A DNA stretch of 64,000 nucleotides from Haematococcus lacustris (GCA_030144725.1 JASKMD010000016.1:5256847-5320846), one strand, 5' to 3'; shown: positions 42,151 to 52,138, numbered from the stretch's first letter. Numbers and translations: made by a program. Notes: generated by a model not told the origin, from the letters alone.

Positions 42151-44279
42151 CGGTCAACATTAAAGTACATGTCTTAACGTCGCAACACCTCGCAACACGT
42201 CGCAAAGGACCTACATAAGACACGTCTCAACGCTAAATCACCTTCCACAAACACCTCGCACACCTTGCTCAAACACCTCGCACAGGTTCTGCAGAGTACA
42301 AGTCGTTACGTCCATACACCTCCTTGCTGTGGGCTAACACCTTATCACTTATCACCTTAAGCACTTTGCCTTGCTGCCTATGCCCCATGGCACCAAATCA
42401 GGTTGGGCTAGGCTGGGCTAGGCTAGGCTAGGCTGGGCTGGGCTGGGCTGGGCTGGGCTGGGCTGGGCTGGGCTGGGCTGGGCTGGGCTGGGCTGGGCTG
42501 GGCTGGGCTGGGCTAGGCTAGGCTAGGTTAGGCTGGTCTGGTCTAGGCTTGGCTCCAGGTTGCCCGCTCCAGGCTGCCCGCTCCAAGCTGTTACGGCAAG
42601 GGCTGCTGGGTGCCATGGGGTGGGGGGAAGGACAGGGGAGGGGAGGAGGGTAGGTAGGTGGCAGACTCGGAAGTGGTGGTGGTGGGATGGGGCAGGGAAG
42701 GGAGAAGGGGGCAATGGGCAGCAGTGTGACCATCAGACCTGCGGCAGCAAGAGGCATCCTTGCAATTAGGCTTGGCGTTGGGGACAACTCATGTGCCGGG
42801 ACTGGCCACTTACAGTTATGCTCCATGTGACGCCGCTACCGCCTTGCTTGGAATCACCAAGCTATGCTACACCTGTCATGCTCCAGCTGTCAACAACTGC
42901 AAGCAAACATCAGCCAACACGCAGATGAATAAGGACATGCATGACCAGAACTGGGCTGGGTAGGCTGACACCACCAGAGCATGTGCACTCACCTGAAGTC
43001 CTGGCTGCCGCTCCAAGCGCCTCCTATCTGCTGCTCTTGGCTGCTGCTCTTGCTTACTGCTCATGGCTGCAGGGGAGGAGATGGGAGGGAGTAGGGAGTA
43101 GGGGAGGGGAGGACCTGCAGCAAACAAGGGGTCACAAACACATTGGGTGGGGGCTCGCCGCTCATTAGGTTTGTGAGTGGGACTAGAGCATACTAAGCTT
43201 CTTACCTGAGTGGTTCCTCCCGGCGTTGGGCAAGAGATAGGGGTGGCAGTGGTGGGCGTACCTTTGTTGATGGGGGAGTGGGAGTGGGAGTGGGAGAGGG
43301 GAAGGTGGAGGTGGAGGGGATGGTTCCAGGTTGCAAGGTAGGATAGGGAGGGGGTGGGTCTCCTGGCTACTGGGTAGGGTAGGGTAGGGAGGTTAGGGGG
43401 AGGGGGAAGTGCGGGGTAGGGAGACGTGGTGGTGGTGGTGGTGGCACAGGGTAGGGAAGTGGGAAGGAGGCAAGGGCAGGAGTGTAGGCATCAGACCTGC
43501 AGCAAGCAAGGGACGTGCTTACATTGAGGCTGGCATAACATCATGGCAAGCTGGCTGTCATGTGTTGCATGACGAAGGCACTTACCTGGCATAGGGGTAT
43601 GGTCTTTATTGTCTTCATTGTGCCATGTTGTTCTTATCTTGAGTTCTTGGCGTTCCACCTGCAAGCAACCCGAGCCACATGAGAAGCACATTCTTTGCAT
43701 TTGTCGATGATCTTCTCTATGACCTTTCCCTCACGTCGCACCTTTCCCTGGCTAGCAATCTCGCTACATCTTGGCCCCTTCGCTCATCCTGGTCGCATGG
43801 CTGGCAGGCTCGCAGCTAAGCTTTTGGCTATGATATGCTCCTAGCTGCTGGCTGCTCCTGGCTGCAACCGCTATGCCGCTCCTGGCTGTTGATGACTGCG
43901 TCGTGTCCGCCTGTGTTGTTGTCCGCTACCTTTTGTGGCTAATCGCTGATGTTGTGCGGTTGCTGGGTAAATGGCTGGCTGGCTAGTGGCTACGGTGTGT
44001 TCGTGGCTAGCATCTACATCATCGCCCCTGCTGGTGAGAGATGCTGCCGGCCCTGTTGGCTGCTCCTGGCCGCTCCTGGCTGTTATTGCCAGCTTGGCGG
44101 GGCAGTCCTAATTCTTGCGCGATGCCTTTGCTTCCTTCGCAGTTCCTTTGCGAGAACTTCATGCAGCCTCCATGCTGCCGATTTATTTTGTAACATGTTG
44201 GCTTCGTTGTTAGGGCTTGGCTGTACTGTGTAACTTAATGGTCAAGTCTAAGATGATATGAATCAATGAGCACGGTCGG
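42151..44279. other. S interior, low-complexity and repeat-derived sequence
   Basis: Contains GTCGCAACAC-type repeats (about 42178-42200), a GGGCT satellite (42410-42530), a stretch near 42690-42915 shared with hAT2, G-rich GGGAGT/GGTGGT tracts (43260-43450), and CTGGCTGCTCC-rich sequence (43840-44100). I see no convincing gene. Confidence 0.6.
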
Positions 44280-44740
44280 TAGGACCCTGCACAGGGTCCT
44301 GGCACACAGGGTCAGCAGGACCCTGCACAGGGTTTTCAGGACCCGGCACAGGGTCCTAGGGTCACCATGGTCATAGGACCCTGCACAGGGTCCTGGCACA
44401 CAGGGTCAGCAGGACCCTGCACAGGGTTTTCAGGACCCTGCACAGGGTCAGTAGGACCCGGCACAGGGTCAGTAGGACCCGGCACAGGGTCCTAGGGTCA
44501 TCATGGTCGTAGGACCCTGCACAGGGTCCTGGCACCAAGGGTTGGAAAGAGGCCAAACAGGGTCTGCAGGACCAAGAACAGGGTCTGCAGGAAGCTCAAC
44601 AGGGTCCTGGCACACAAGGACGTAAGGATGCCTAACAAGGTCTTGTCAGTAGGACCCTGCACAGGGTCGCTAGGACCCTGCACCGGGTCCTGCGACCATG
44701 GTGACGCTAGGACCCGGCGCAGGGTCCTAGGACACGGGCC
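44280..44740 (+). repeat. Palindromic satellite in S, right block (AGGACCCTGCACAGGGTCC units)
   Basis: Same type of self-complementary unit as 41614-42150, with CCCTGCACAGGG cores. Confidence 0.88.
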
Positions 44741-45034
44741 ATAGCTCATCACTGGCTTGGACGTTTTGCATGCCACTTACTAGGTTGGGCAGCTGTAACC
44801 ACCCTTTACAATCGCTCATACTCACATTTCATGAAAGTTCACTTTGGTCACTCGGTGCCAACTCCCTTAGCCAAAATCAGGGTCACAGCCCCACACCTGG
44901 CCCAGCAACTCGACACCGAGTGAGAATTACACTTTGGCCCAAGAGGGTCTTGTCATCCCCTAGGTCACAGTAGCCCACATACCAAGTTTCAGACCTCAAC
45001 TCTCAGGTTTTTCAAGCCAGCCAAGCCTTAATTT
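44741..45034 (-). repeat. Dispersed repeat T, inverted copy
   Basis: Read on the minus strand, it starts TTAAGGCTTGGCTGGCTTG and continues GAGTTGAGGTCTGA, TTGGTATGT, CTGTGACCTAG and TTGGGCCAAAGTG. The same order occurs at 46393-46700 on the plus strand, about 70% alike by eye. Both copies pass from this unique part into CAGGG-type satellite, like a transposon end with a subterminal array. Confidence 0.65.
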
Positions 45035-45198
45035 GCACGAGTGGGAGACGACTCAGCAGCTGCTCAGGTGAGACCCCCTCCCCTCCATCAAAGCATCAGA
45101 TATCACACTATCCTACTGCTCACACCATCCTGATGATCACACACTGCACATCAGCTCCACACTGCATCACACACTTGTTTTTGTTTTTTGGTTGCCAG

Positions 45199-45594
45199 GC
45201 GCGAGACGAGTTCCACACCTGGTGCAGTGATGGCTACATGGTGAAGATGAATCTGAGCCCAAGCATCTTTCACCCACGCCTGCTGCGTGACCCAGTCACT
45301 TGGTGGGAGTGGTATGGCAAGAAGACCCCTGTGCTACAACAGGTGGCACAACGGGTGCTTAGCATTCCTGCCACATCGGCTGGTGTGGAGCGCCTCTTCT
45401 CAGTTTTCAAGTTCATTTGGAGCGATCGCCGCAACCGTCTACTCATGGGCCGCATGTGGGCAATGGCCTATGTGTACTTCAACACTCGGGCCTTGCGGCA
45501 CCTAGAGGAGCCCATGGCAGATGATGCTGCTGATGTGGCGCGCTGGGAGGAGTGGATGGCCAGCCAGCCTGTGGAGGGTGCACCCCTTTTGTAG
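45199..45594 (+). pseudogene. S transposase C-terminal exon with hAT dimerisation domain
   Basis: Preceded by a pyrimidine-rich acceptor ending TTGCCAG (near 45198). Encodes DEFHTWCSDGY, FHPRLLRDPVTWWEWYGKK, VAQRVLSIPATSAGVERLFS and FIWSDRRNRLL, the conserved hAT C-terminal dimerisation motif order, with an acidic tail and TAG at 45592-45594. The catalytic core expected before it is missing. Confidence 0.85.
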
Positions 45595-45979
45595 GGGAGG
45601 CATGGACACAGCGGCATTGCGTGCGTTAAAACTGCAAAATCATGGCATCATGGGGTGGGGGAGTATTAGGCAGTAGTGAGTAACTCATTAGATCAACATG
45701 CATGAATTGGAGGTGCACTCGCACACGTATGCATAGGTAGCCCTGCTGACCTTTGGTTTTTGTGGTTGTGGTGCACCAAATCGTATCCTGAGTGTTGCAT
45801 TGGGTTGGCAGATGTTAAAGAGGGACGTATGCAAAGTTTCAGCTTTAAAGTCCCACGGCAACCACGCGTTTTCATCCCGTTTCATGTCTTTCATGCTTTT
45901 CATGAAATTTCACCGATTTCATGATGAAATGATGAAATGAAAGAAATGAAAGACGCAAAGTCACAACCCTGTGTGAAGC

Positions 45980-46395
45980 TGTGGCTGCCAGATGAGTGGT
46001 CTAGACTCCACAACGTCTTTCATGTGTCCTTGGTGAAGCCCTATCGCACAGATGCTTCAGGGGCAGTGCCTGGGCTGGCTGGACCACCTCCTGTGCAGTG
46101 GCTATATGGAGAGCCCCAATACACAGTGGAGAAGGTGGTGGGCCACAGGCTGGAGCCTAGCAAAGGCAAGCGCAAGGGCAAGAGTAAGAAGAGGCGACTT
46201 GAGTTCCTGGTCAAGTGGCAAGGACACGGTAACGAGCATAACACATGGGAGTTGGGCACTCAACTGGTGGGCTGCCAAGAGCTGTTGACCAGGTACCTGA
46301 CAGAGCACAAACTCTCTGGAGTGTCGAGGCTGCGGAGGCGGCTGATGGCGAGGCTAAAGCTAAGGATGAAGTTGAGGTTCACTCCCGGCAATTAA
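45980..46395 (+). pseudogene. Element E GPY/F end and chromodomain
   Basis: Resumes after S: WSRLHNVFHVSLVKPYRTD, GEPQYTVEKVVGHRL, a Lys-rich insertion (KGKRKGKSKKRR), LEFLVKWQGHG and NTWELGTQLVG, a chromodomain. It ends in a basic tail and stop at 46393-46395. Family C, otherwise close to E, has lost this domain. Confidence 0.85.
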
Positions 46396-46816
46396 GGGCT
46401 GGCTGGCTCGGCAAACTTGCGAGTTGAGGTCTGAGACTTGGTATGTAGGCTGCTGTGACCTAGTGGAGGAGAAGACTCCCTTGGGCCAAAGTGAAATTCT
46501 TCGTCATTGCGGTGCTGCTGGACCATCAGCTGGGCCCTCACCCCGAATTTGGCTAAGGGAGATGGTGCTAACTGACTGAAGTGACTTTTTGAAATTTCTG
46601 AGTATGAGGAGTTGTCAGGCATTAGAATAGAAGCACAACCTAGTTGGTAGCATGTGCAAAGTCAAAGCCAGAAAGGAATGGGGGCCGAATTACTGAAACC
46701 CTGCACACGGTTTATTCTCTGTTTTAGGCACAAGTAGCCTTTGAAACCTTGTGCAGGGTTTCACTTGACCTTGTGCAGGGTTTCGCAAACCTTGTGCAGG
46801 GTTTTAAGACCGTGTG
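46396..46816 (+). repeat. Dispersed repeat T', truncated by the C array
   Basis: Homologous to 44741-45034 in opposite orientation, then GAAACCCTGCACACGG and CTTGTGCAGGGTTT satellite-like units, cut off at 46817 by the first C LTR. Its presence directly after the E stop suggests an insertion into the 3' end of E. Confidence 0.6.
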
Positions 46817-47011
46817 TGTAGCATGTCCATGCGGTCATGCAAATCTGGATCTGAGATCTCCTCATGCAAGTGTAAGATCTGAACTGGTGGTGGTGTTCTG
46901 AGGCTGGGTTCAACTCCCAGGCAGACTTGACATCCTTGACATCCTTGACTACGCCCTAGTCTGCTCAGGCGACCTCTTTAACACTATTGACCGCTGTAGC
47001 CTCACGCTACA
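46817..47011 (+). repeat. Family C LTR 1
   Basis: 195 bp, TGTAGCATG...CACGCTACA. One T longer than LTR 2 and LTR 3 (CTCTTTAACAC). Confidence 0.93.
46904..46964 (+). promoter_or_regulatory. T-arm-like hairpin plus second hairpin in family C LTR
   Basis: CTGGGTTCAACTCCCAG (46904-46920) has a perfect 5-bp stem, a 7-nt TTCAACT loop and a B-box match. It is followed by 7-bp inverted repeats GCAGACT (46921-46927) and AGTCTGC (46958-46964). The hairpin also occurs at 52032-52048 and 58128-58144. Confidence 0.55.
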
Positions 47012-47012
47012 G

Positions 47013-47029
47013 TGGTTCCGACCGATACC
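47013..47029 (+). other. Family C primer binding site (unit 1)
   Basis: TGGTTCCGACCGATACC, one base after LTR 1. The same occurs at 52140 and 58236. Confidence 0.75.
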
Positions 47030-47267
47030 CTGGCTGTGGATGGTTCTTGGGTAGGTCGTGCGGCATTGTGCGATTCGCTACAAGGAGAAGACTACGTGGG
47101 CTGGTGGAGACAGTCCGGTGGATTACTCGAGTTCCCATTTTCACCGGATCAACAACGCGATGGATGGAGGCTGTTCGCCAACAACTGGCCGGTAACGTTT
47201 GAGCAACACAGCAGCCATCGCAGCAGTGACACGCTCTCTATAGCAGCAGTCGCATAGTGTCTCTAGA

Positions 47268-47805
47268 ATGTCCGCGACACAGGCGCCGCAGCCCGCAGAT
47301 ATGCAAAGCTTGTTGCAACGACTTGCGAACACACAGGATGCAAATGAAGTTGCGCGGCTGCTCAATGATGCTGGTGTTTTGCGTCGCACAGATACTACTA
47401 TGACTGATCCATCCGGCCCGGGCGGCACATCCGTGCGCGGGGCAAACGGCGGTCAGGATACTGAGGCACTGCGGAAGCAGGTGGCCGAGCTGCAGGCTCA
47501 GCTGCAGCGTTTGGAAAGAGGTGGTGATCAAAGGCCTGACGGTGGCAGTCCGGGGCAGAGCAATGAAAATCGGGCGAGGCCCGTGGGCAGTGGAGGCCCT
47601 TGTGGTGGAAATGAGGCCAATGGCCGTGAGGAGGCCAGGCAAGGGCCGAGTGGTGGTCTGGAGTGGCGCCAGTGGCAGTGGCCTGGGTGGTGGATGGAGC
47701 CATGGTCACCAGCCAAGGGCCAGGCCAGCCTTCATTGAGGGGCCCAAGTGCGAGGCATGCAAGGGCTGGGGGCACAGGACTGAGGACTGTGCCAACAACA
47801 AATAG
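47268..47805 (+). pseudogene. gag: Family C unit 1 gag, internally deleted
   Basis: The first ~125 codons match gag of unit 2. The sequence then jumps within GGTCTGG to the Gly/Ser-repeat coding part (GCGCCAGTGGCAGTGG), removing 968 bp, i.e. the capsid region. The deletion shifts the frame: the start frame ends at 47738, while the CCHC knuckle CEACKGWGHRTEDC survives in another frame up to TAG 47803-47805. Confidence 0.9.
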
Positions 47806-50800
47806 GGCTTTGCCTGGCTGGTAGATGGTGCTGAACCGCCAGGATGTGAGTCAATGGTTCTGTTCAATGAGGGCTCAATGTGTAAGATGCTCATTGACAC
47901 CATGGATGCACCTACCGTGGCTGCAGCAGGAGCAGAGCTGCAGTTACCTTTTCTGTTCTGTGGAAGATATGGAGGAAAGCCGTGCAGGGTAATGATGGAC
48001 ACAGGTGCTACTCATAGCATCTTGAGCAAAGAGTGGTTGGATAAGCAGAAGAACCCAATGCTGACAAGGCACATCTTGGAGAGACCATTAAACTTGCTAA
48101 CTGCAAACAACGACACAGTGCACATTCGTGAGCAGTTTGTGGGACCATTGGAGATACAGAAGAGCAAAGTGGGGTGCTTCGCCAAAATCATGCCAGGCAT
48201 GCTGGCTGGTGTGGATTTGATTCTGGGGGCAGACTGGCTGTCCTACTATGACGCGGTGTTAAAGCCAAAGCACGGAGTCTGCACCTTGCAGGCTACAAAT
48301 TCGGGGAAACCGGAGAACTTGTTTGCGCTGCGGCCCAAGCATCTGCCGGGTTTTGCAGCTGTGGCAGAAATGGAGAAACAACGATGCAAAGAGGCTGCAG
48401 GAGTGCTGAGCGCAGGGCAGACTGCGAGGCTGTTGCGACAAGGCTGCAGCAGCTGGCTAATGCTCGTGCAGCCTAGTGATGGCAATGATAAGGAGGGCTG
48501 GCACACAGGCAGCTTGGCAGCTTCAGTGGTGGGCCCAGAAGGAGCCAGGAGTGCTGAAGTGAATCCCTGGCTGGTACCAGCAGCACAGTTGGAGGGGCTG
48601 CTGGCAGAGTTTGCTGATGTGTTTGAGAGCATGCCTGAGGGGCTACCACCTGACAGGAAAGTGGGGCACACCATTAGGCTGGAGCCAGGGGCGGTGCCAC
48701 CCTATCGCCGCATGTACAAGCTGAGTCCTAGGGAGGACGCTGAAGTGAGAAAGCAAGTTGCTGAGCTGCTGGCTAAAGGGTTGATTGAGCCCAGTAGCAG
48801 TCCATATGGGGCACCCATCCTGTTTGTACAGAAGAAGGATGGCACCCTGAGAATGTGCATTGACTATCGTGCCTTAAACAAGCTGACAGTGAGAGATAGA
48901 TACCCCCTACCAAGGATTGATGAGCTGTTTGACAAGCTGGCTGGCAAGAAGGTCTTTAGCAGCCTGGATCTGCAGGCAGGCTACCATCAAATCAGGATCA
49001 CAGAGGAGGACGTGCCAAAGACGGCATTCTTGACGCCTGTGGGCCAGTTCCAGTTTAAAGTGTTATGTTTTGGGCTGACAAATGCTCCTGCTACCTTCCA
49101 ACGGGTTATGAACACGGTGTTTAAGCCCCTGATCAACAAGTCGGTGCTGGTCTATATTGATGACATCCTGGTGATGAGTAACTCCCCTGAAGAGCACCTG
49201 GTGCACCTGAGAGAAGTGCTGCAGCTCATGCGAGAGCACAAGCTTTACGCAAAAATGTCGAAGTGCGAGTTCAATCAGCCTAAGCTAGTGTTCTTGGGGC
49301 ACATCGTGGGCGGCGATGGTATTGCCGTTGACCCTGCGAAGGTACAGGTGGTGAAGGACTGGCCGGCGCCACGCAGTGTGAAAGATTTGCAGGCGTTCTT
49401 GGGCTTGGCAAACTACTTCAGGAGGTTCATTCCCAATTTCAGCGCAATCGCCGCACCACTCACAAATTTGACGAGCAAGGAGGCCGCAGCAAAGTATAAC
49501 TGGGCAGTGTTCGCTGGGGCTGAACTGGCCGCTTTCAATGCTTTGAAGGAAGCTCTATGCTCCGCACCTGTATTGGCCCTGCCTGATTTTACAAAAGCCT
49601 TTGTGGTGTGCACTGATGCATCCCTACTGGGCACGGGCGGTGTGTTGATGCAAGAAGGCAGGCCCATAGCCTACACCAGCAAGAAGCTGTCACCTGCAGA
49701 GACCCGGTATACCACAGGAGAGCAGGAGCTGCTGGCCATTGTTCGGGCAGTGAGAGAGTGGCGGTGCTATTTAGATGGAGCAGTTGATGTTACAATTGAG
49801 ACAGATCACAACCCTCTCATCTACCTGCAAACACAAACAACGCTGTCTAGAAGGCAGACGCGGTGGATGGAGGAATTGTCACGTTACAAGTATGAAATCA
49901 AGTACAAACCTGGAGTGCACAACGTGGCTGACCCTATCAGCCGCAACCCGGCTCTGGCCCATCAAGATACACCTGCTGGCTGTGACAACATATCTGTGGC
50001 TGTGGCAGTCTTGTCTCCATGGGCTGATGGCCTCATCACGGTCATGACAACAAGAAGCCAGGCCGCCCGGCTCCATGAGAATGCTGAGATGGAGCGGGTG
50101 ATTGCCCGAGAGGCTGCGTACCGTGAAGGCAAGCTGGCGCCCCGTGACCTGTCTAGTGCCCGGCTGCAGCCTCCTGCGCGCCCAGGAGCACATTCAGGTA
50201 GAGACAATGACCATCGCTCGGGCTACAAGGTCCTACATGCCGACTTGGTTGAAGCCCGGCTGCATGCGCGCCCTGGAGCACAGCCAGATGGGGAGGAAGA
50301 TCTGGTTAGTGCGCGGCTGCTGCCTAATGCAAGCCCTGGAGCGCCCAAGCGGACCACCCAACATGCTGACTTGGCTGAAGCCCGGCTGCATGCGCGCCCT
50401 AGAGCACAGCCAGGTGGGGAGGAAGATCTGGTTAGTGCGCGGCTGCTGCCTAATGCAAGCCCTGGAGCGCGGTCGAGTCAAGCGGACCACCCACCTGAGG
50501 ACCTGGCTAGTGCCCGGCTGCTGCCTCCTGCGCGCCCAGGAGCACAGCCAGGTGGGGGGGAAGCCCTGCAGCGCACCACACCACAGCCAACGACAAGCAA
50601 GCAAGGTGAAGGCAAGCCGGGCAGTGACCCACTAACATTACTGCAGGCCATCAGGAGTGCGTATGATGATGACGAGCGCTTCAACAATGAGGCATACACG
50701 TCCCAGCTACACAGGCTGGAGGGGCTGTGGCTAACTGAGAATGGCAAGGTGGTGGTACCAAACAGCAAGCCCTTGAGGCAAAGGGTGATGCGCACCATGC

Positions 50801-52029
50801 ATGACAACCAGGCAGCAGGTCACCTGGGTGTATCGAAGACCCTGGACCAGGTGACACGCTGGTTTGACTGGGCTGGAGTGTCGGAGGATGTGCGGCACTA
50901 TGTGCGCAACTGCCACTCATGCCAAGTGAACAAAGCCAGCTCCTTGAAGCCTGCTGGCAAGCTGCAACCGCTGCCTATACCCTTGCGGGCCTGGGACAGT
51001 GTCTCCATGGACCTCATTGTCAAGCTGCCTGCAAGTGGGCCACAGAAGTATGACTCTATTCTGGTGTTCGTGGATAGGCTGACTAAGATGGTGCACCTGG
51101 TCAAGACGTGGGAGAGCATCACAGCCCCTCAATACGCGAAGCTGTTCATTGAGCACGTGTTCAGGCTGCATGGCATGCCCAGAGACGTGATCAGCGACCG
51201 CGGGCCCCAATTCAAGAACCATTTCTGGGCTGAGGTGGCAAAGCTGCTCCGGGTGCAAGTGAATCTGTCTAGCGCCTATCATCCCCAAACAGATGGACAA
51301 ACAGAACGCATGAACCGAGTGGTGGAAGAAATGTTAAGACATTACATCAGGCCGGATCAGAGGGACTGGGCAGACCACTTACCCCTGGTTGAATTCGCCA
51401 TTAACGATGCGAGGCAGGAGTCGACCCGCTTCACTCCATTCTACCTGAACTACGGCTACCACCCGCGGAGAGCTGAGCTGCTAGACCTGCCACAGAAGGT
51501 GCCACGAGCGCATGACTTTGTCCTGAACATACGGCGAGCTGTGGAGCAGGCTAGGCTATGCTTAGAGAAGGCGCAGAAGCGACAAAAGGTGTATGCGGAT
51601 GGGAAGCGGCGTCATGCGACTTTTGCTCCTGGCGACATGGTGCTCCTGAGCACACAGAACATGAGGGGACATTCTGCTCAACCCGGTGTCCGTAAGCTGA
51701 AGCCACGCTATGTCGGTCCCTTCGAAGTGCAGTACATGGTGGGAGAGGCAGCTGTGAAGCTGGAGCTACCTCAGCAGTGGTCTCGGTTCCACAACGTGTT
51801 TCATGTGTCTCTGGTGAAGCCCTACCGCTCTGATGGGTCAAGCGCAGTGCCTGGTGTCTCCAGTCCCCCTCCAGAGCAGTGGCTTGACGGAGAGCCTGTG
51901 TATACTGTTGAGAGGGTGCTGGACCATCGGTTGGTAAACACAGGTGTAGCATGTCCATGCGGTCATGCAAATCTGGATCTGAGATCTCCTCATGCAAGTG
52001 TAAGATCTGAACTGGTGGTGGTGTTCTGA
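47806..52029 (+). CDS. pol: Family C unit 1 pol
   Basis: In frame with the gag-end TAG; the first ATG is at 47854 (1391 codons from there). Protease [43 protein letters not shown]; RNase H CTDASLLGTGGVL, GEQELLAIV, TDHNPL. A linker with a 42-residue tandem duplication follows, then integrase HDNQAAGHLG...[51 protein letters not shown], and GPY/F RYVGPFEVQYMVGEAAVKL. It lacks a chromodomain: after VERVLDHRLVNTG the frame enters the LTR and stops at 52027-52029. Differs from unit 2 by very few bases. Confidence 0.93.
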   Translation, partial: GFAWLVDGAEPPGCESMVLFNEGSMCKMLIDTMDAPTVAAAGAELQLPFLFCGRYGGKPCRVMMDTGATHSILSKEWLDKQKNPMLTRHILERPLNLLTANNDTVHIREQFVGPLEIQKSKVGCFAKIMPGMLAGVDLILGADWLSYYDAVLKPKHGVCTLQATNSGKPENLFALRPKHLPGFAAVAEMEKQRCKEAAGVLSAGQTARLLRQGCSSWLMLVQPSDGNDKEGWHTGSLAASVVGPEGARSAEVNPWLVPAAQLEGLLAEFADVFESMPEGLPPDRKVGHTIRLEPGAVPPYRRMYKLSPREDAEVRKQVAELLAKGLIEPSSSPYGAPILFVQKKDGTLRMCIDYRALNKLTVRDRYPLPRIDELFDKLAGKKVFSSLDLQAGYHQIRITEEDVPKTAFLTPVGQFQFKVLCFGLTNAPATFQRVMNTVFKPLINKSVLVYIDDILVMSNSPEEHLVHLREVLQLMREHKLYAKMSKCEFNQPKLVFLGHIVGGDGIAVDPAKVQVVKDWPAPRSVKDLQAFLGLANYFRRFIPNFSAIAAPLTNLTSKEAAAKYNWAVFAGAELAAFNALKEALCSAPVLALPDFTKAFVVCTDASLLGTGGVLMQEGRPIAYTSKKLSPAETRYTTGEQELLAIVRAVREWRCYLDGAVDVTIETDHNPLIYLQTQTTLSRRQTRWMEELSRYKYEIKYKPGVHNVADPISRNPALAHQDTPAGCDNISVAVAVLSPWADGLITVMTTRSQAARLHENAEMERVIAREAAYREGKLAPRDLSSARLQPPARPGAHSGRDNDHRSGYKVLHADLVEARLHARPGAQPDGEEDLVSARLLPNASPGAPKRTTQHADLAEARLHARPRAQPGGEEDLVSARLLPNASPGARSSQADHPPEDLASARLLPPARPGAQPGGGEALQRTTPQPTTSKQGEGKPGSDPLTLLQAIRSAYDDDERFNNEAYTSQLHRLEGLWLTENGKVVVPNSKPLRQRVMRTMHDNQAAGHLGVSKTLDQVTRWFDWAGVSEDVRHYVRNCHSCQVNKASSLKPAGKLQPLPIPLRAWDSVSMDLIVKLPASGPQKYDSILVFVDRLTKMVHLVKTWESITAPQYAKLFIEHVFRLHGMPRDVISDRGPQFKNHFWAEVAKLLRVQVNLSSAYHPQTDGQTERMNRVVEEMLRHYIRPDQRDWADHLPLVEFAINDARQESTRFTPFYLNYGYHPRRAELLDLPQKVPRAHDFVLNIRRAVEQARLCLEKAQKRQKVYADGKRRHATFAPGDMVLLSTQNMRGHSAQPGVRKLKPRYVGPFEVQYMVGEAAVKLELPQQWSRFHNVFHVSLVKPYRSDGSSAVPGVSSPPPEQWLDGEPVYTVERVLDHRLVNTGVACPCGHANLDLRSPHASVRSELVVVF
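50239..50490 (+). repeat. 126-bp tandem duplication in C pol linker (42 residues)
   Basis: Two copies (starting GCCGACTTGG at 50239 and GCTGACTTGG at 50365) encode EARLHARPxAQPxGEEDLVS in tandem, in the RNase H-integrase linker. The same duplication is in unit 2 (56335) and at the homologous place beyond the window for unit 3. E lacks it. Confidence 0.88.
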
Positions 52030-52138
52030 GGCTGGGTTCAACTCCCAGGCAGACTTGACATCCTTGACATCCTTGACTACGCCCTAGTCTGCTCAGGCGA
52101 CCTCTTAACACTATTGACCGCTGTAGCCTCACGCTACA
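51945..52138 (+). repeat. Family C LTR 2 (shared by units 1 and 2)
   Basis: 194 bp. The end of unit 1 pol overlaps its first 85 bp. The bases before it (GTAAACACAGG) are not a polypurine tract. Confidence 0.95.

Larger units (their letters stand above)
40775..45971 (+). mobile_element. Transposon S: hAT element with split transposase
   Basis: Ends CAGGGTTGTGA and TCACAACCCTG, with 8-bp target duplication TGTGAAGC (40767-40774 and 45972-45979). ATGAAATTTCATG-type palindromes lie just inside both ends. It encodes the BED N-terminus and the hAT dimerisation C-terminus. The catalytic middle is absent, and its place is taken by palindromic satellites and other repeats. Confidence 0.9.
11683..46395 (+). 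mobile_element. Element E: old Ty3/gypsy chromovirus, fragmented by five nested DNA transposons
   Basis: Pieces in order are LTR 11683-11845, PBS, protease remnant 12302-12892, pol fragment 19669-20021, RT 20719-21120, RT thumb/RNase H 34726-35330, integrase 39114-40774, and GPY/chromodomain 45980-46395. All are on the plus strand, collinear with family C pol and related to it. Each gap is an insertion with its own target duplication. Most of gag is missing, and pol carries several stops. No 3' LTR of its own was identified; the C-family LTR at 46817 is the nearest. Confidence 0.85.

Noticed and set aside
47680..47700. The unit 1 gag gap as a spliced-out intron or retrocopy of a spliced RNA
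   Set aside because: The missing segment starts and ends within GGC/AGT-rich coding repeats without GT-AG borders and removes the capsid; a recombination deletion is simpler.
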